Of a stretch of 64,000 nucleotides of DNA, positions 25,563 to 33,388 are shown one piece after another. The notes beneath the pieces are model-generated. The model made no database searches and had not been told where the DNA came from. It worked only from the letters and a program-made list of their open reading frames with translations. Origin of the DNA: Ruegeria_C sp041537925 (GTDB taxonomy: Bacteria; Pseudomonadota; Alphaproteobacteria; Rhodobacterales; Rhodobacteraceae). Positions within the stretch are counted from its first letter, which is position 1, and the number at the start of each line of letters is the position of its first letter. A program made the position numbers and the translations under genes. The DNA lies in contig NZ_JBGOSH010000002.1 of NCBI RefSeq assembly GCF_041537925.1, positions 434,001-498,000 of the forward strand, read 5' to 3'.

Positions 25563-26108
25563 CTAGGCCGTATCGAAACTGAACCGCATCCGCCGCTGCG
25601 GCATCGCAACGGGCGCGGGATCAGGCTCTGGCAGAGGCTGCGGGTCGGCCTGCGCGATCAGCGGCGCAGCGTCTTCCTCTGGTTTGATCTCTTCGGTGGC
25701 GGGATCTTCGGCGGTTGCTTCTTCGTCGTCCTCAACAAAGGCGGTCAGCATGCCCTTGCCCACCTGATAGGCGGTCTGCAGGTTTTCGACGACTGTCGCG
25801 GCGTCGGTATAGTCCTCGCCGTAATCGACCAGCCCGTCGAGATTGGCGAGTGTCGGGTTCAACCGCCAGAGCCGCCGCAACGCGCGGATCTTGAGACGCT
25901 GAGGCAGTTCAGCCTGCAGGAAATCCCGAACCGCGTCCGGACTGTTTAGGGCCTCGGGTTCGGGCAGGTCCAAATCGGCCAGAATTTCATCATCCGGGCG
26001 CGCCTCAAGCCGGGCGGTTTCGGCTTCGAGCGCGCGGACTTCGACCGCCTGCGCCTCGGCCTCAACTCCGGCGCGGCGCCGGGACCAGAAATCGCGCCCA
26101 TCGCTCAA
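25563..26108 (-). CDS. DUF3306-family protein
   Basis: 181 residues, acidic. It starts with the family hallmark FWSRRRAGVEAEAQ and has a helical middle (FLQAELPQRLKIRALRRLWRLNPTLANLDGLVDYGEDY) before an acidic, Pro-rich tail. The family accompanies formate dehydrogenase genes in many proteobacteria; the function is uncharacterised. It overlaps the DUF3305 gene by ATGA. Confidence 0.85.
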   Translation of the reverse strand: MSDGRDFWSRRRAGVEAEAQAVEVRALEAETARLEARPDDEILADLDLPEPEALNSPDAVRDFLQAELPQRLKIRALRRLWRLNPTLANLDGLVDYGEDYTDAATVVENLQTAYQVGKGMLTAFVEDDEEATAEDPATEEIKPEEDAAPLIAQADPQPLPEPDPAPVAMPQRRMRFSFDTA

Positions 26109-26668
26109 TGCACCCGCCTCCGTTGCCGCGCGGGTGAGGCATAGATGTCCCCCGTTCCTGCGATCCGTGGATCACCGATGCCGTCTTGCGTCAGGTCGGT
26201 GCGTTTCTTGTCACGCTTGCGTTTGACGAATACCTCATCTTGATGAAAATCGGTGACAAAGGCCTGCACCCATGCCATCAGGCCCGCAGGCATCGGCACT
26301 TTCTCGACGATCTCTTCGCCACTATCGGTGTAATCCTGCGCCTCGTAGGGCGACGCCGTGACCAGAACCACGTCGAGCGGATGATCGCCGCCCCCGTCAC
26401 GCAGCACCACATAGATCGCAGGCACCTGAGCCGATAATCCATGCAGATAGGCCTCGGTCTCGGCCCCGTGCAGATCCAAAGTCAGGGTCGCGGCGTGGTA
26501 TTCGACCGCTTCGCCGTCGCGGCGCAGTTCCTGCCAGTCAGAGGGCCCGGCTCCAGGCAGAACAGCAACGGCTTTCCAGCTGTAGGAGGCCCAGCGGGTC
26601 ACACCGGGCAGCCGTCGCAAGACGACACCCAACGGCATGTATCGGTGCTGGTGGGGGTTTCGGATCAC
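26105..26668 (-). CDS. DUF3305-family protein
   Basis: 187 residues from GTG 26668, which follows GGAGGAG. It contains YMPLGVVLRRLPGVTRWASYSWKAVAVLPGA, the conserved start of the family, and a core with LYLHGL..YVVLRD. It is the first gene of the formate dehydrogenase operon reading to 16886. The function is unknown; co-occurrence suggests a maturation or assembly role. Confidence 0.85.
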   Translation of the reverse strand: MIRNPHQHRYMPLGVVLRRLPGVTRWASYSWKAVAVLPGAGPSDWQELRRDGEAVEYHAATLTLDLHGAETEAYLHGLSAQVPAIYVVLRDGGGDHPLDVVLVTASPYEAQDYTDSGEEIVEKVPMPAGLMAWVQAFVTDFHQDEVFVKRKRDKKRTDLTQDGIGDPRIAGTGDIYASPARQRRRVH

Positions 26669-26998
26669 CCAATCTCCTCCTCGTGAGCAATCAAACCGCC
26701 AAAGTGTTCAGCCGAGAAGGGCGTAGTCCCGTAAAAGACACCTCAAGAGGCGCTTCTGGCAATTTGGCCAGCCTGTCCGGGGGCCGCGGGCGAAATGGGA
26801 CGAATTGTCCAATATGAGTGTTTAACTCAGGTTTATGGATTGGTACTAGGTCGCGAATCACCTGCCCGATTCGAGGCCTGTTGTGGCGCATAACCTGTTC
26901 TTAAAATGGTTTGTGATACGTCCCAATCCTGACTAGGCTGAGGTCAAAGATTGGTCGAACAGGGGGGCAAAAAGCCACCTGTCACAGGGGAGGCAAAC
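26669..26998. promoter_or_regulatory. Divergent control region of the formate dehydrogenase island
   Basis: 330 bases between the DUF3305 gene and the poly-ferredoxin gene must hold both promoters. A near-palindrome GGACGAATTGTCC lies at 26798-26810. The heptamer TGGGACG (26796) recurs inverted as CGTCCCA about 120 bases downstream. These could be response-regulator sites. No clear sigma-54 -24/-12 element was identified, in keeping with the regulator lacking GAFTGA. Confidence 0.4.
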
Positions 26999-28942
26999 GT
27001 GGTCAAATCATTGATAACGTGCGATTGTTTGGGAACCCAGGCCATCGACGCCGAGGGCTTGTCTCAAGCTACCGGACTGAACGTCGTCCGCCCCTGCTCG
27101 GCCCTGTGCACTACTCAGCTGGAGCGCGCGCAAGCCGCTCTCGAAGGGGAAGACGCCGTTTTCTGTTGCACACAAGAAGCCCAGGTTTTTGAGGAGTTGG
27201 CAGAGGGTCTGAACCGCCCCGCGCCACCTACTCTGGACCTGCGTGACCGCGCAGGCTGGAGCGATGACGAAGCACCGAAACTGCCCAAAATGTCCGCGCT
27301 CGTCGCCGGTGCTATGCTGCCCGCAGAGCCGGAAAAGACCCTGGATGTGGTCAGCGAGGGGATGTGCCTGATCCTCGGCACTGCCGATGTAGCGCTGGAA
27401 GCCGCTGCGCAATTGAAAGAGTATCTGGGCGTCACCGTGCTGATCGAATCTGGCGACGTGCCCGACGCGCGGGAGTTTGATGTGGTTCTGGGCAGGCTGC
27501 GCCGTGCCTCGGGGGCGTTTGGCGGGTTTGAGGTGGTGATCGACGCCCTGCAACAGGTGAACCCTGGCGGTCGCGGGGCGTTTACGCTTAGCGACCCGCG
27601 TGACGGTGCCGTGTCGCACTGCGATATTATCCTGGATCTGCGCGGCGGCACGCCCTTGTTTGTGGCCCCGGAAAAGCGCGACGGATACCTTCGCGCTGAT
27701 CCCGGTCATGCGACCGGAGTGGGTGCCGCCATCATGGCCGCCTCGCATATGACCGGCACATTCGAAAAGACGCTCTACGTCAAGACCACGCCTTTGCTCT
27801 GCGCTCATTCCCGCGCCGAACAGACGGGGTGCACCAATTGCCTCGATCTGTGCCCGACTGGAGCCATCACTTCTGCCGGAGAACATGTCGCCATCGATCC
27901 GATGATCTGCGCGGGATGCGGGGCCTGCTCCGCCGCCTGCCCATCTGGAGCGATCACCTATGATGCGCCGCCGGTGGATGCGACCATGCGGCGGGTGCAG
28001 ATCATGGCCAAGGCCTATCTGGACGCAGGCGGCACCGCGCCACGCTTGCTGGTCCATGACGCTCATGGCGCCGAGATGGTGCGGCTGTCGGCACGCCACG
28101 GGCGCGGATTGCCCGCCGATGTTGTCCCGCTTGAGATGACCGCGATCGGCGCCTTTGGCCATGCCGAGGCTGTTGCCGCCCTCGCCGCCGGGTTTGCGTC
28201 GGTCACATTGCTACCCGGCCCCACCGCCGACGTCCCGGTGCTGGAGGCACAGATCGCGCTGACCAACGCAATCGCAGGTGCGGGCAAAACCGCGCTGATC
28301 GAAACGTCTGACCCGGACGCGATGAGCCAAGCGCTATATGACGAAACGGCCCCCGCCCCGGTCGATAGCCCCGTCCGCCCAATGGGCACAAGACGCCAGA
28401 TCACGCGGCAAGCAGCGCGCGCTCTGCATCCAAACACCGACCGGATCCCGCTGCCCCCAGACGCTCCTTATGGCGCGGTGCTGGTCGACACAGATGCCTG
28501 CACTTTGTGCCTGTCCTGTGTGTCGCTCTGCCCCTCGGGCGCGCTTGGCGACAACTCCGACAAACCGCAACTGCGTTTTCAGGAGGACGCTTGCTTGCAA
28601 TGCGGTCTGTGCGCCAGCATCTGCCCCGAGGATGCAATCACCTATGAACCGCGCCTCGACCTGACCACCGCGGCGCTGAGCCAAAAGGTTCTGAACGAGG
28701 AGGAGCCCTTTGCCTGCATAGAATGCGGCGCGCTGTTCGGGTCCAAATCTGCTATCGACCGGATCAGCGACAAGCTGAAGGATCACGCGATGTTCTCGGG
28801 CGACAAGCTGCGCATGATCCAGATGTGCGACAATTGCCGGGTGAACGCGCAATTCCACGCAACCGACAACCCCTTTGCGGGCGGCGAACGACCGCGCGTG
28901 CGCACCACAGACGACTACCTGTCAAAACGGCGCGATCACTGA
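26999..28942 (+). CDS. Poly-ferredoxin iron-sulfur protein of the formate dehydrogenase island
   Basis: About 647 residues from GTG 26999, which has AGGGGAGG nearby (TTG 26951 is less likely). Two double-cluster ferredoxin modules are visible: CTNCLDLCPTG plus CAGCGACSAACPSG near 275-320, and CTLCLSCVSLCPSG plus CLQCGLCASICPEDAI near 510-555. A further CIECG follows. No signal peptide, so cytoplasmic. The N-terminal part has scattered cysteines (CDCLG, CSALC). It may shuttle electrons between cytoplasmic donors and the dehydrogenase system or supply reductant for maturation. Its end overlaps the convergent cytochrome gene by seven bases. Confidence 0.83.
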   Translation: MVKSLITCDCLGTQAIDAEGLSQATGLNVVRPCSALCTTQLERAQAALEGEDAVFCCTQEAQVFEELAEGLNRPAPPTLDLRDRAGWSDDEAPKLPKMSALVAGAMLPAEPEKTLDVVSEGMCLILGTADVALEAAAQLKEYLGVTVLIESGDVPDAREFDVVLGRLRRASGAFGGFEVVIDALQQVNPGGRGAFTLSDPRDGAVSHCDIILDLRGGTPLFVAPEKRDGYLRADPGHATGVGAAIMAASHMTGTFEKTLYVKTTPLLCAHSRAEQTGCTNCLDLCPTGAITSAGEHVAIDPMICAGCGACSAACPSGAITYDAPPVDATMRRVQIMAKAYLDAGGTAPRLLVHDAHGAEMVRLSARHGRGLPADVVPLEMTAIGAFGHAEAVAALAAGFASVTLLPGPTADVPVLEAQIALTNAIAGAGKTALIETSDPDAMSQALYDETAPAPVDSPVRPMGTRRQITRQAARALHPNTDRIPLPPDAPYGAVLVDTDACTLCLSCVSLCPSGALGDNSDKPQLRFQEDACLQCGLCASICPEDAITYEPRLDLTTAALSQKVLNEEEPFACIECGALFGSKSAIDRISDKLKDHAMFSGDKLRMIQMCDNCRVNAQFHATDNPFAGGERPRVRTTDDYLSKRRDH

Positions 28943-29667
28943 TGTTGCAGAGGATTGCCCAGATCGGCAGGGGCCAGAATGGCGATATAAGCCAGGATCG
29001 CCTCCAACTCGTCCAGCGTCAACTCGATGGGCGCAATCGGCGACGGGCGGTCGACCGGAAACGGGTCGGTCACCTCTGCGATCTGGGTGAAGGCTGCATG
29101 GGGTTTGAGCACGAAGAACCCCGTGAAACGCGCCTGCCAGTCGTCAAACCCGCGCATGACAAAGAAACTGGGGGTGGAGCCGATACCAAAACTGTCCCTG
29201 CCCCGCTCGGTCACGTGACATCGCCCACATTTTGCCCAGGCCAGCCTCTGCCCCACTACGGCATCGCCCGTCATCTCGACCTTTGCCACCGCCGCCTTTT
29301 GCACTTTTGGCTTGGTAAAGATAGGCGCGCCTTCGGGTGCAAAGCCCTGAATGGTTCGGCTGCCGACTTGCGAGGTCAGCCACTCGGCAAAGCGTTGCGC
29401 GCCCTTGGCCTCACCGCGCAACTCCATATGCCAGGTCTGCCCAAGGCCCGAAAACAGTGCCTGCCCCTCCGGGCCCAACAGCAGGTCGGCCTTCGCCGGG
29501 TCACTCACAAGATCGACCTTGACCTGGGTCTTCAGCGAAAAGCGAGGCGCGATATGGCGGATCAACCCGCTCTCGACCAGCGCGGGTGGGGCATAGAATG
29601 CCACCCGCTTGTCATCGGCCATTGCCAAACCCGGAAACAGGGCCAAGATCAGAACCAGATAGCGCAT
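28936..29667 (-). CDS. Periplasmic binding-protein-like / cytochrome c fusion
   Basis: 243 residues with signal peptide (MRYLVLILALFPGLAMA). Residues 20-115 look like half of a type-2 substrate-binding protein (KRVAFYAPPALVESGLIRHIAPRFSLKTQVKVDLV). A cytochrome c-like region with haem motif CGRCH at 147-151 follows and ends in ELTLDELEAILAYIAIL, the terminal cytochrome helix. It lies convergent with the poly-ferredoxin gene. A periplasmic electron carrier to or from formate dehydrogenase is likely. Confidence 0.78.
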   Translation of the reverse strand: MRYLVLILALFPGLAMADDKRVAFYAPPALVESGLIRHIAPRFSLKTQVKVDLVSDPAKADLLLGPEGQALFSGLGQTWHMELRGEAKGAQRFAEWLTSQVGSRTIQGFAPEGAPIFTKPKVQKAAVAKVEMTGDAVVGQRLAWAKCGRCHVTERGRDSFGIGSTPSFFVMRGFDDWQARFTGFFVLKPHAAFTQIAEVTDPFPVDRPSPIAPIELTLDELEAILAYIAILAPADLGNPLQHQ

Positions 29668-29724
29668 TGGGTCAACCTAGGGCCCGCGGACGCGATCCGT
29701 CAACGATAGCGAGGATACAACCCC

Positions 29725-30435
29725 ATGAGCGACGTGGCAGACGTCACCTTCCCTCCGCTGATGTGGGGTGAAGGCGCGCCCGGCAGCGCTTTCGACCACG
29801 CGATCATGCGCGCGACGCTTGGCTGCGACGCTGGGCTGATCGCGCATAAACTGGGTGCCACGGAAATGGAGGCGGCGCTGGTCTTTGCCCCCGAGGTGCC
29901 GCTGGGCCAGGCAATTACCATGCTGCCGCTCTGTGGTGTGGGCCTGCAGAATGCGCTGGGTGCGCTGGCCCCCCCCGAGGTGGCCGTGCATCTGGACTGG
30001 TGGGGCGGCATCCGCGTGAACGGCGCGCGCTGCGGCGGGTTTCGTGCGCGCGCCTCGGGCGCCGATCCCGAAGCCATTCCGGACTGGCTGGTGATCGGTT
30101 TTTGCCTGCCTCTGGTCCCCGCGACCGAAGAGACAGGCCGGACGCCGGATCAAACCGCGCTCTTTGCCGAAGGCTGCGCCGATGTCTCGCCCCCTGCTCT
30201 GCTCGAGGCCTGGGCGCGACACACGCTGAACTGGCTCAGCCGGTGGGAAGGCGAGGGCATAGCGCCGGTGCATTCCGAATGGCGCGGGCTGGCGCTCGGG
30301 ATCGGGGAAGACGTGCGGAACCAGTCCCTGACCGGGACGTTTCTGGGTGTGGATGAGGCGTTCGGCATGCTTTTGCGCGATGACGACACAACCCACCTGA
30401 TCCCGCTCACCACAGTGTTAGAGGACCCGGTATGA
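29725..30435 (+). CDS. Biotin/lipoate protein ligase-like protein with DUF4444-type tail
   Basis: 236 residues. The N-terminal two thirds resemble the biotin/lipoate ligase fold (FPPLMWGEGAPGSAFDHAIM, ALVFAPEVPLGQAITMLPLCGVGLQNAL). The C-terminal third (EWRGLALGIGEDV..FLGVDEAFGMLLRDDDTTHLIPL) matches the DUF4444-like tail found in Rhodobacterales. The catalytic lysine pattern of true ligases is not obvious, so the activity is uncertain. It overlaps the next gene by ATGA. Confidence 0.72.
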   Translation: MSDVADVTFPPLMWGEGAPGSAFDHAIMRATLGCDAGLIAHKLGATEMEAALVFAPEVPLGQAITMLPLCGVGLQNALGALAPPEVAVHLDWWGGIRVNGARCGGFRARASGADPEAIPDWLVIGFCLPLVPATEETGRTPDQTALFAEGCADVSPPALLEAWARHTLNWLSRWEGEGIAPVHSEWRGLALGIGEDVRNQSLTGTFLGVDEAFGMLLRDDDTTHLIPLTTVLEDPV

Positions 30436-30911
30436 AACTCGCGCGCGCGATCCATTTCGACGAAAGCGACATGAATGTCTTTTCCTTACCCGCGCGAACG
30501 GGCGAATGGTGCATCTCTGGCGGGTTCGAGTTTTCGAACTGGTCCGAAGCGGACCTGACCGGCAAGGCGCGGCAAGCCTTTGCCAATGGCTGGCTCGGGC
30601 TGGAAACCGGCGGCCGGGTTACCTTTGTCGCCGTGACCGCGCTGGAACCTGCCGAGTTGGACAGGCTTACTGAACTTCTGGCGCAACATTTCGTGACCTA
30701 TTATGGTGCGCCGTCGGTCGAGGCCGCCCGCCCCGTCGCGGCCGAAGAACTGGCACAGATGGTCGATCTGTGCGATGACCATGATCCCAACACGCTGCTG
30801 ACTGTTTCACGCGAGCTGGCCGATGCAGGCGTGCGTGAGGCGTATCGCACTATCCAGCCGCAGGATGCCGGGTTGGATCAGTTCGCGGTCCATGGCGACA
30901 CGGGCGAATAG
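30432..30911 (+). CDS. Conserved hypothetical protein (DUF6505-like)
   Basis: 159 residues, cytoplasmic. Characteristic stretches are KLARAIHFDESDMNVFSLPARTGEWCISGGFEFSNW (cut into shorter parts when searching) and a C-terminal helix pair ending VREAYRTIQPQDAGLDQFAVHG. I recall this family paired with the ligase-like gene near formate dehydrogenase loci of Roseobacters. The function is unknown. Translation is coupled to the preceding gene. Confidence 0.7.
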   Translation: MKLARAIHFDESDMNVFSLPARTGEWCISGGFEFSNWSEADLTGKARQAFANGWLGLETGGRVTFVAVTALEPAELDRLTELLAQHFVTYYGAPSVEAARPVAAEELAQMVDLCDDHDPNTLLTVSRELADAGVREAYRTIQPQDAGLDQFAVHGDTGE

Positions 30912-30923
30912 GGCGCCCAGACC

Positions 30924-31727
30924 CTACTTTGCGTTGAACACAAACAGCGTCTCGTCGTCTATCCGGTATTCGTCGATCAGCGCCTGCGCGCGCACAGAGG
31001 TCAACCAGTCCTCCAGCCTTGCCGCCAGATCGGATTTGACATGAATGTGCCGCGCCGGGTTCACGGGCAAATAGGCATATTGGTTGAACAGCACCGGGTC
31101 CCCTGCAAACAGCAACTCCAGACCGCTTTTGTTGCCGAAGTTCAACCAACTGGCCCGGTCGGACAGGATATAGGCGTCAAGACCCGAAGCCGTGTTTAGC
31201 GCTGCCCCCATGCCCGCCCCCACGGCGCGGTACCACGGTCCGAAGGTGTCGGCATCCAGTCCCGCCTCCTGCCACAAGGCCAGCTCTTTCTTGTGGGTAC
31301 CGCTGTCATCGCCGCGGCTGACAAAACCGGCGCCAGCCGCTGCAATATCTTGCAAAGCGTTCGTGGCGGTTTCGGCATCTGCAATGCCCGCAGGATCATT
31401 GGACGGGCCAACAAGGACGAAGTCATTATACATGATCTCGCGCCGATGCGTGCCATAGCCTTCGGCCAAAAACGCCTCTTCGGCGTCGCGGGAATGCACC
31501 AGAATCGCATCCACATCCCCGGCCCGGCCCAGTCTGAGTGCCTGACCTGTGCCGACGACCAACAACTGCACCTCCAGGTCCAGATCCCTCACGACCTCGG
31601 GCAGCAGTACCTCGGCCAGACCCGAGTTGTGGAACGAAGTTGTGACGGCCATGCGCATCTGGTCTGCGGCGTGGGCGAGATTTGCTGAGAAAAGCGCCAG
31701 AATCCCAACAATTAGCCACTGTTTCAT
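30924..31727 (-). CDS. tupA: Tungstate ABC transporter binding protein
   Basis: 267 residues with signal peptide (MKQWLIVGILALFSANLAHA). TupA-type features: MAVTTSFHNSGLAEVLLPEV, LLVVGTGQALRLGRAGDVDAILVHS and FVSRGDDSGTHKKELALW. The TTTS phosphate-loop equivalent here reads TTSFHNSG. It binds tungstate (or molybdate) in the periplasm. It is last of tupB-tupC-tupA and overlaps tupC by four bases. Its location beside a formate dehydrogenase operon supports W delivery for that enzyme. Confidence 0.88.
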   Translation of the reverse strand: MKQWLIVGILALFSANLAHAADQMRMAVTTSFHNSGLAEVLLPEVVRDLDLEVQLLVVGTGQALRLGRAGDVDAILVHSRDAEEAFLAEGYGTHRREIMYNDFVLVGPSNDPAGIADAETATNALQDIAAAGAGFVSRGDDSGTHKKELALWQEAGLDADTFGPWYRAVGAGMGAALNTASGLDAYILSDRASWLNFGNKSGLELLFAGDPVLFNQYAYLPVNPARHIHVKSDLAARLEDWLTSVRAQALIDEYRIDDETLFVFNAK

Positions 31728-32440
31728 TCCACGATATCTCCGTTCAAAAAAGCCAGCGCTTCGGGTGTTTCCGGTCCGTCAAAAAAGGCATCCGCCGGTC
31801 CGGTCTCGTGTACCTTACCCCCGAGGATGAACACAACCTGATCGGCAATCCGGCGCGCCTGTCCCATGTCATGCGTGGACAGGATCAGACGGGTCCCGTC
31901 GGCCTTGGCCTGCAGCAGGATCGCCTCGATCTCGCGCGTTGCACGCCCATCGAGCGAGGCCGTGGGTTCATCGAGAAATACCAGCGCGGGCTCGGTGATC
32001 AGTGCACGCGCGATGGCGAGTTTCTGCTGCTCTCCGCCCGACAGGACCATGGCGCGGCGCGTCATATGCGGCTCAAGCCCGACACGTTTCGCCCATCTTC
32101 TTGCGGCGTCCCTTGCCTGCGCCCGCGCTACGCCGCGCAGGCGCAGCGGGTAGGTCAAGTTGTCTTCCACCGTGCGGCGCAGGACCACGGGACGCTGGAA
32201 CACGAATGCCTGATGGTGGCGCGCAAGATCCGTGTCACAAGCCCATCTCACGGAACCGCCAGTCAGCCGCGCGGTGCCATGCATCAATCGCAAAAGCGTC
32301 GTTTTACCAGCGCCATTCGGCCCCATCACCACGCACAGGCCCTGCCCGTTCAGCGTCAGGTCGGTGGGCCCCACCAGCCGCTTGCCACGGCGCGAGGTTT
32401 CGGCACCTTCAAGAACCAGCGGAAACAACTCGGTCACCAT
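31724..32440 (-). CDS. tupC: Tungstate ABC transporter ATP-binding protein
   Basis: 238 residues. Walker A is MGPNGAGKTT near residue 38, Q-loop VFQRPVVLRRTVEDNL near 72, signature LSGGEQQKLAIARAL near 134 and Walker B LVFLDEPTASLDG near 156, with H-loop LSTHDM. It overlaps both neighbours by a few bases. It energises TupB. Confidence 0.9.
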   Translation of the reverse strand: MVTELFPLVLEGAETSRRGKRLVGPTDLTLNGQGLCVVMGPNGAGKTTLLRLMHGTARLTGGSVRWACDTDLARHHQAFVFQRPVVLRRTVEDNLTYPLRLRGVARAQARDAARRWAKRVGLEPHMTRRAMVLSGGEQQKLAIARALITEPALVFLDEPTASLDGRATREIEAILLQAKADGTRLILSTHDMGQARRIADQVVFILGGKVHETGPADAFFDGPETPEALAFLNGDIVE

Positions 32441-33144
32441 CGGCTGTCCCTTTCGGTCTGCCCGATCCAGTGGATCGTCAGATTCACGCCGAGCGCTAGT
32501 GCAATCAGGATGAAGCCAAGCGCCAGGGCCAGCGCGAATTCGCCTTTCCCGGTCTCAAGCGCGATGGCGGTAGTCAGCACACGGGTGGCGTGGTCGATGT
32601 TCCCACCCACGATCATGATGGCGCCGACCTCTCCGATGCCGCGTCCGAAGCCCGCCAGTGCGGCAGTCAGCAGGGCGCGCCGTGCGTCCCAGATCAGCGT
32701 CCGCATCTTCTGCACCTGCGTGACATTCATCGAAATCAGAAGGTCGTGATATTCAGCCCAAAGCTCGCGCAGCGACTGGTGCGCGATCGACGCGATCAGG
32801 GGCACGATTATGATCACCTGCGCCACGATCATCGCAGAGGGCGTGAACAGTAGCCCTAGCGCGCCAAACGGACCCGATCGGGACAGGAAGATATAGACGA
32901 TCAGGCCAACGACCACCGGTGGCAGGCCCATGAGCGCGTTCAGCATCGCGATGGTGGCGCGGCGCCAGCGAAAGCGGCGAACCGCCAGAAGGGCGGCAAG
33001 CGGCAGCGCAATAACACAGGCAATAACCAACGCAGTCAAGGTGACGCGAAGCGAGAGCAGCGCGATCTCGGTCAACTCTGGATTAAACGTGACGACCAGC
33101 CAAAAGGCGTGGCGCAGCCCCTCCCACAGATCGACGATGGTCAA
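32434..33144 (-). CDS. tupB: Tungstate ABC transporter permease
   Basis: About 236 residues, with five to six membrane segments and the coupling motif NVTQVQKMRTLIWDARRALLTAALAGFGRGIGEVGAIMIVGGN. Start choice is unclear. The frame is open to ATG 33225, but the extra 27 residues are polar and atypical. TTG 33144 gives a family-like start (LTIVDLWEGLRHAFWLV), yet its GGAGGA lies too close. It belongs to the TupB/ModB-like binding-protein-dependent permeases and is first gene of tupBCA. Confidence 0.85.
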   Translation of the reverse strand: MTIVDLWEGLRHAFWLVVTFNPELTEIALLSLRVTLTALVIACVIALPLAALLAVRRFRWRRATIAMLNALMGLPPVVVGLIVYIFLSRSGPFGALGLLFTPSAMIVAQVIIIVPLIASIAHQSLRELWAEYHDLLISMNVTQVQKMRTLIWDARRALLTAALAGFGRGIGEVGAIMIVGGNIDHATRVLTTAIALETGKGEFALALALGFILIALALGVNLTIHWIGQTERDSRW

Positions 33145-33388
33145 TCCTCCAGTTCTTGTTTTGCCGCAGGTTGGACGGTTTTCACGGGGGATACCAGCCC
33201 TGTTGTTGCAAGGTGGGGCGGGCATGACAGCTTGTCCAGCAGGCCACGCCGCGGTGCCTTTTCAGGGCCAAATTGTCCGGCGTATTTTTCCATGCCTCGG
33301 GCTTGAGACCGGCCAAAATGACAAATGTGGCACGCGCGCCTGTTGCAGAGCTTTTGCGCAAAGTCATCGGCTTTGATAGCGTGCGCCC

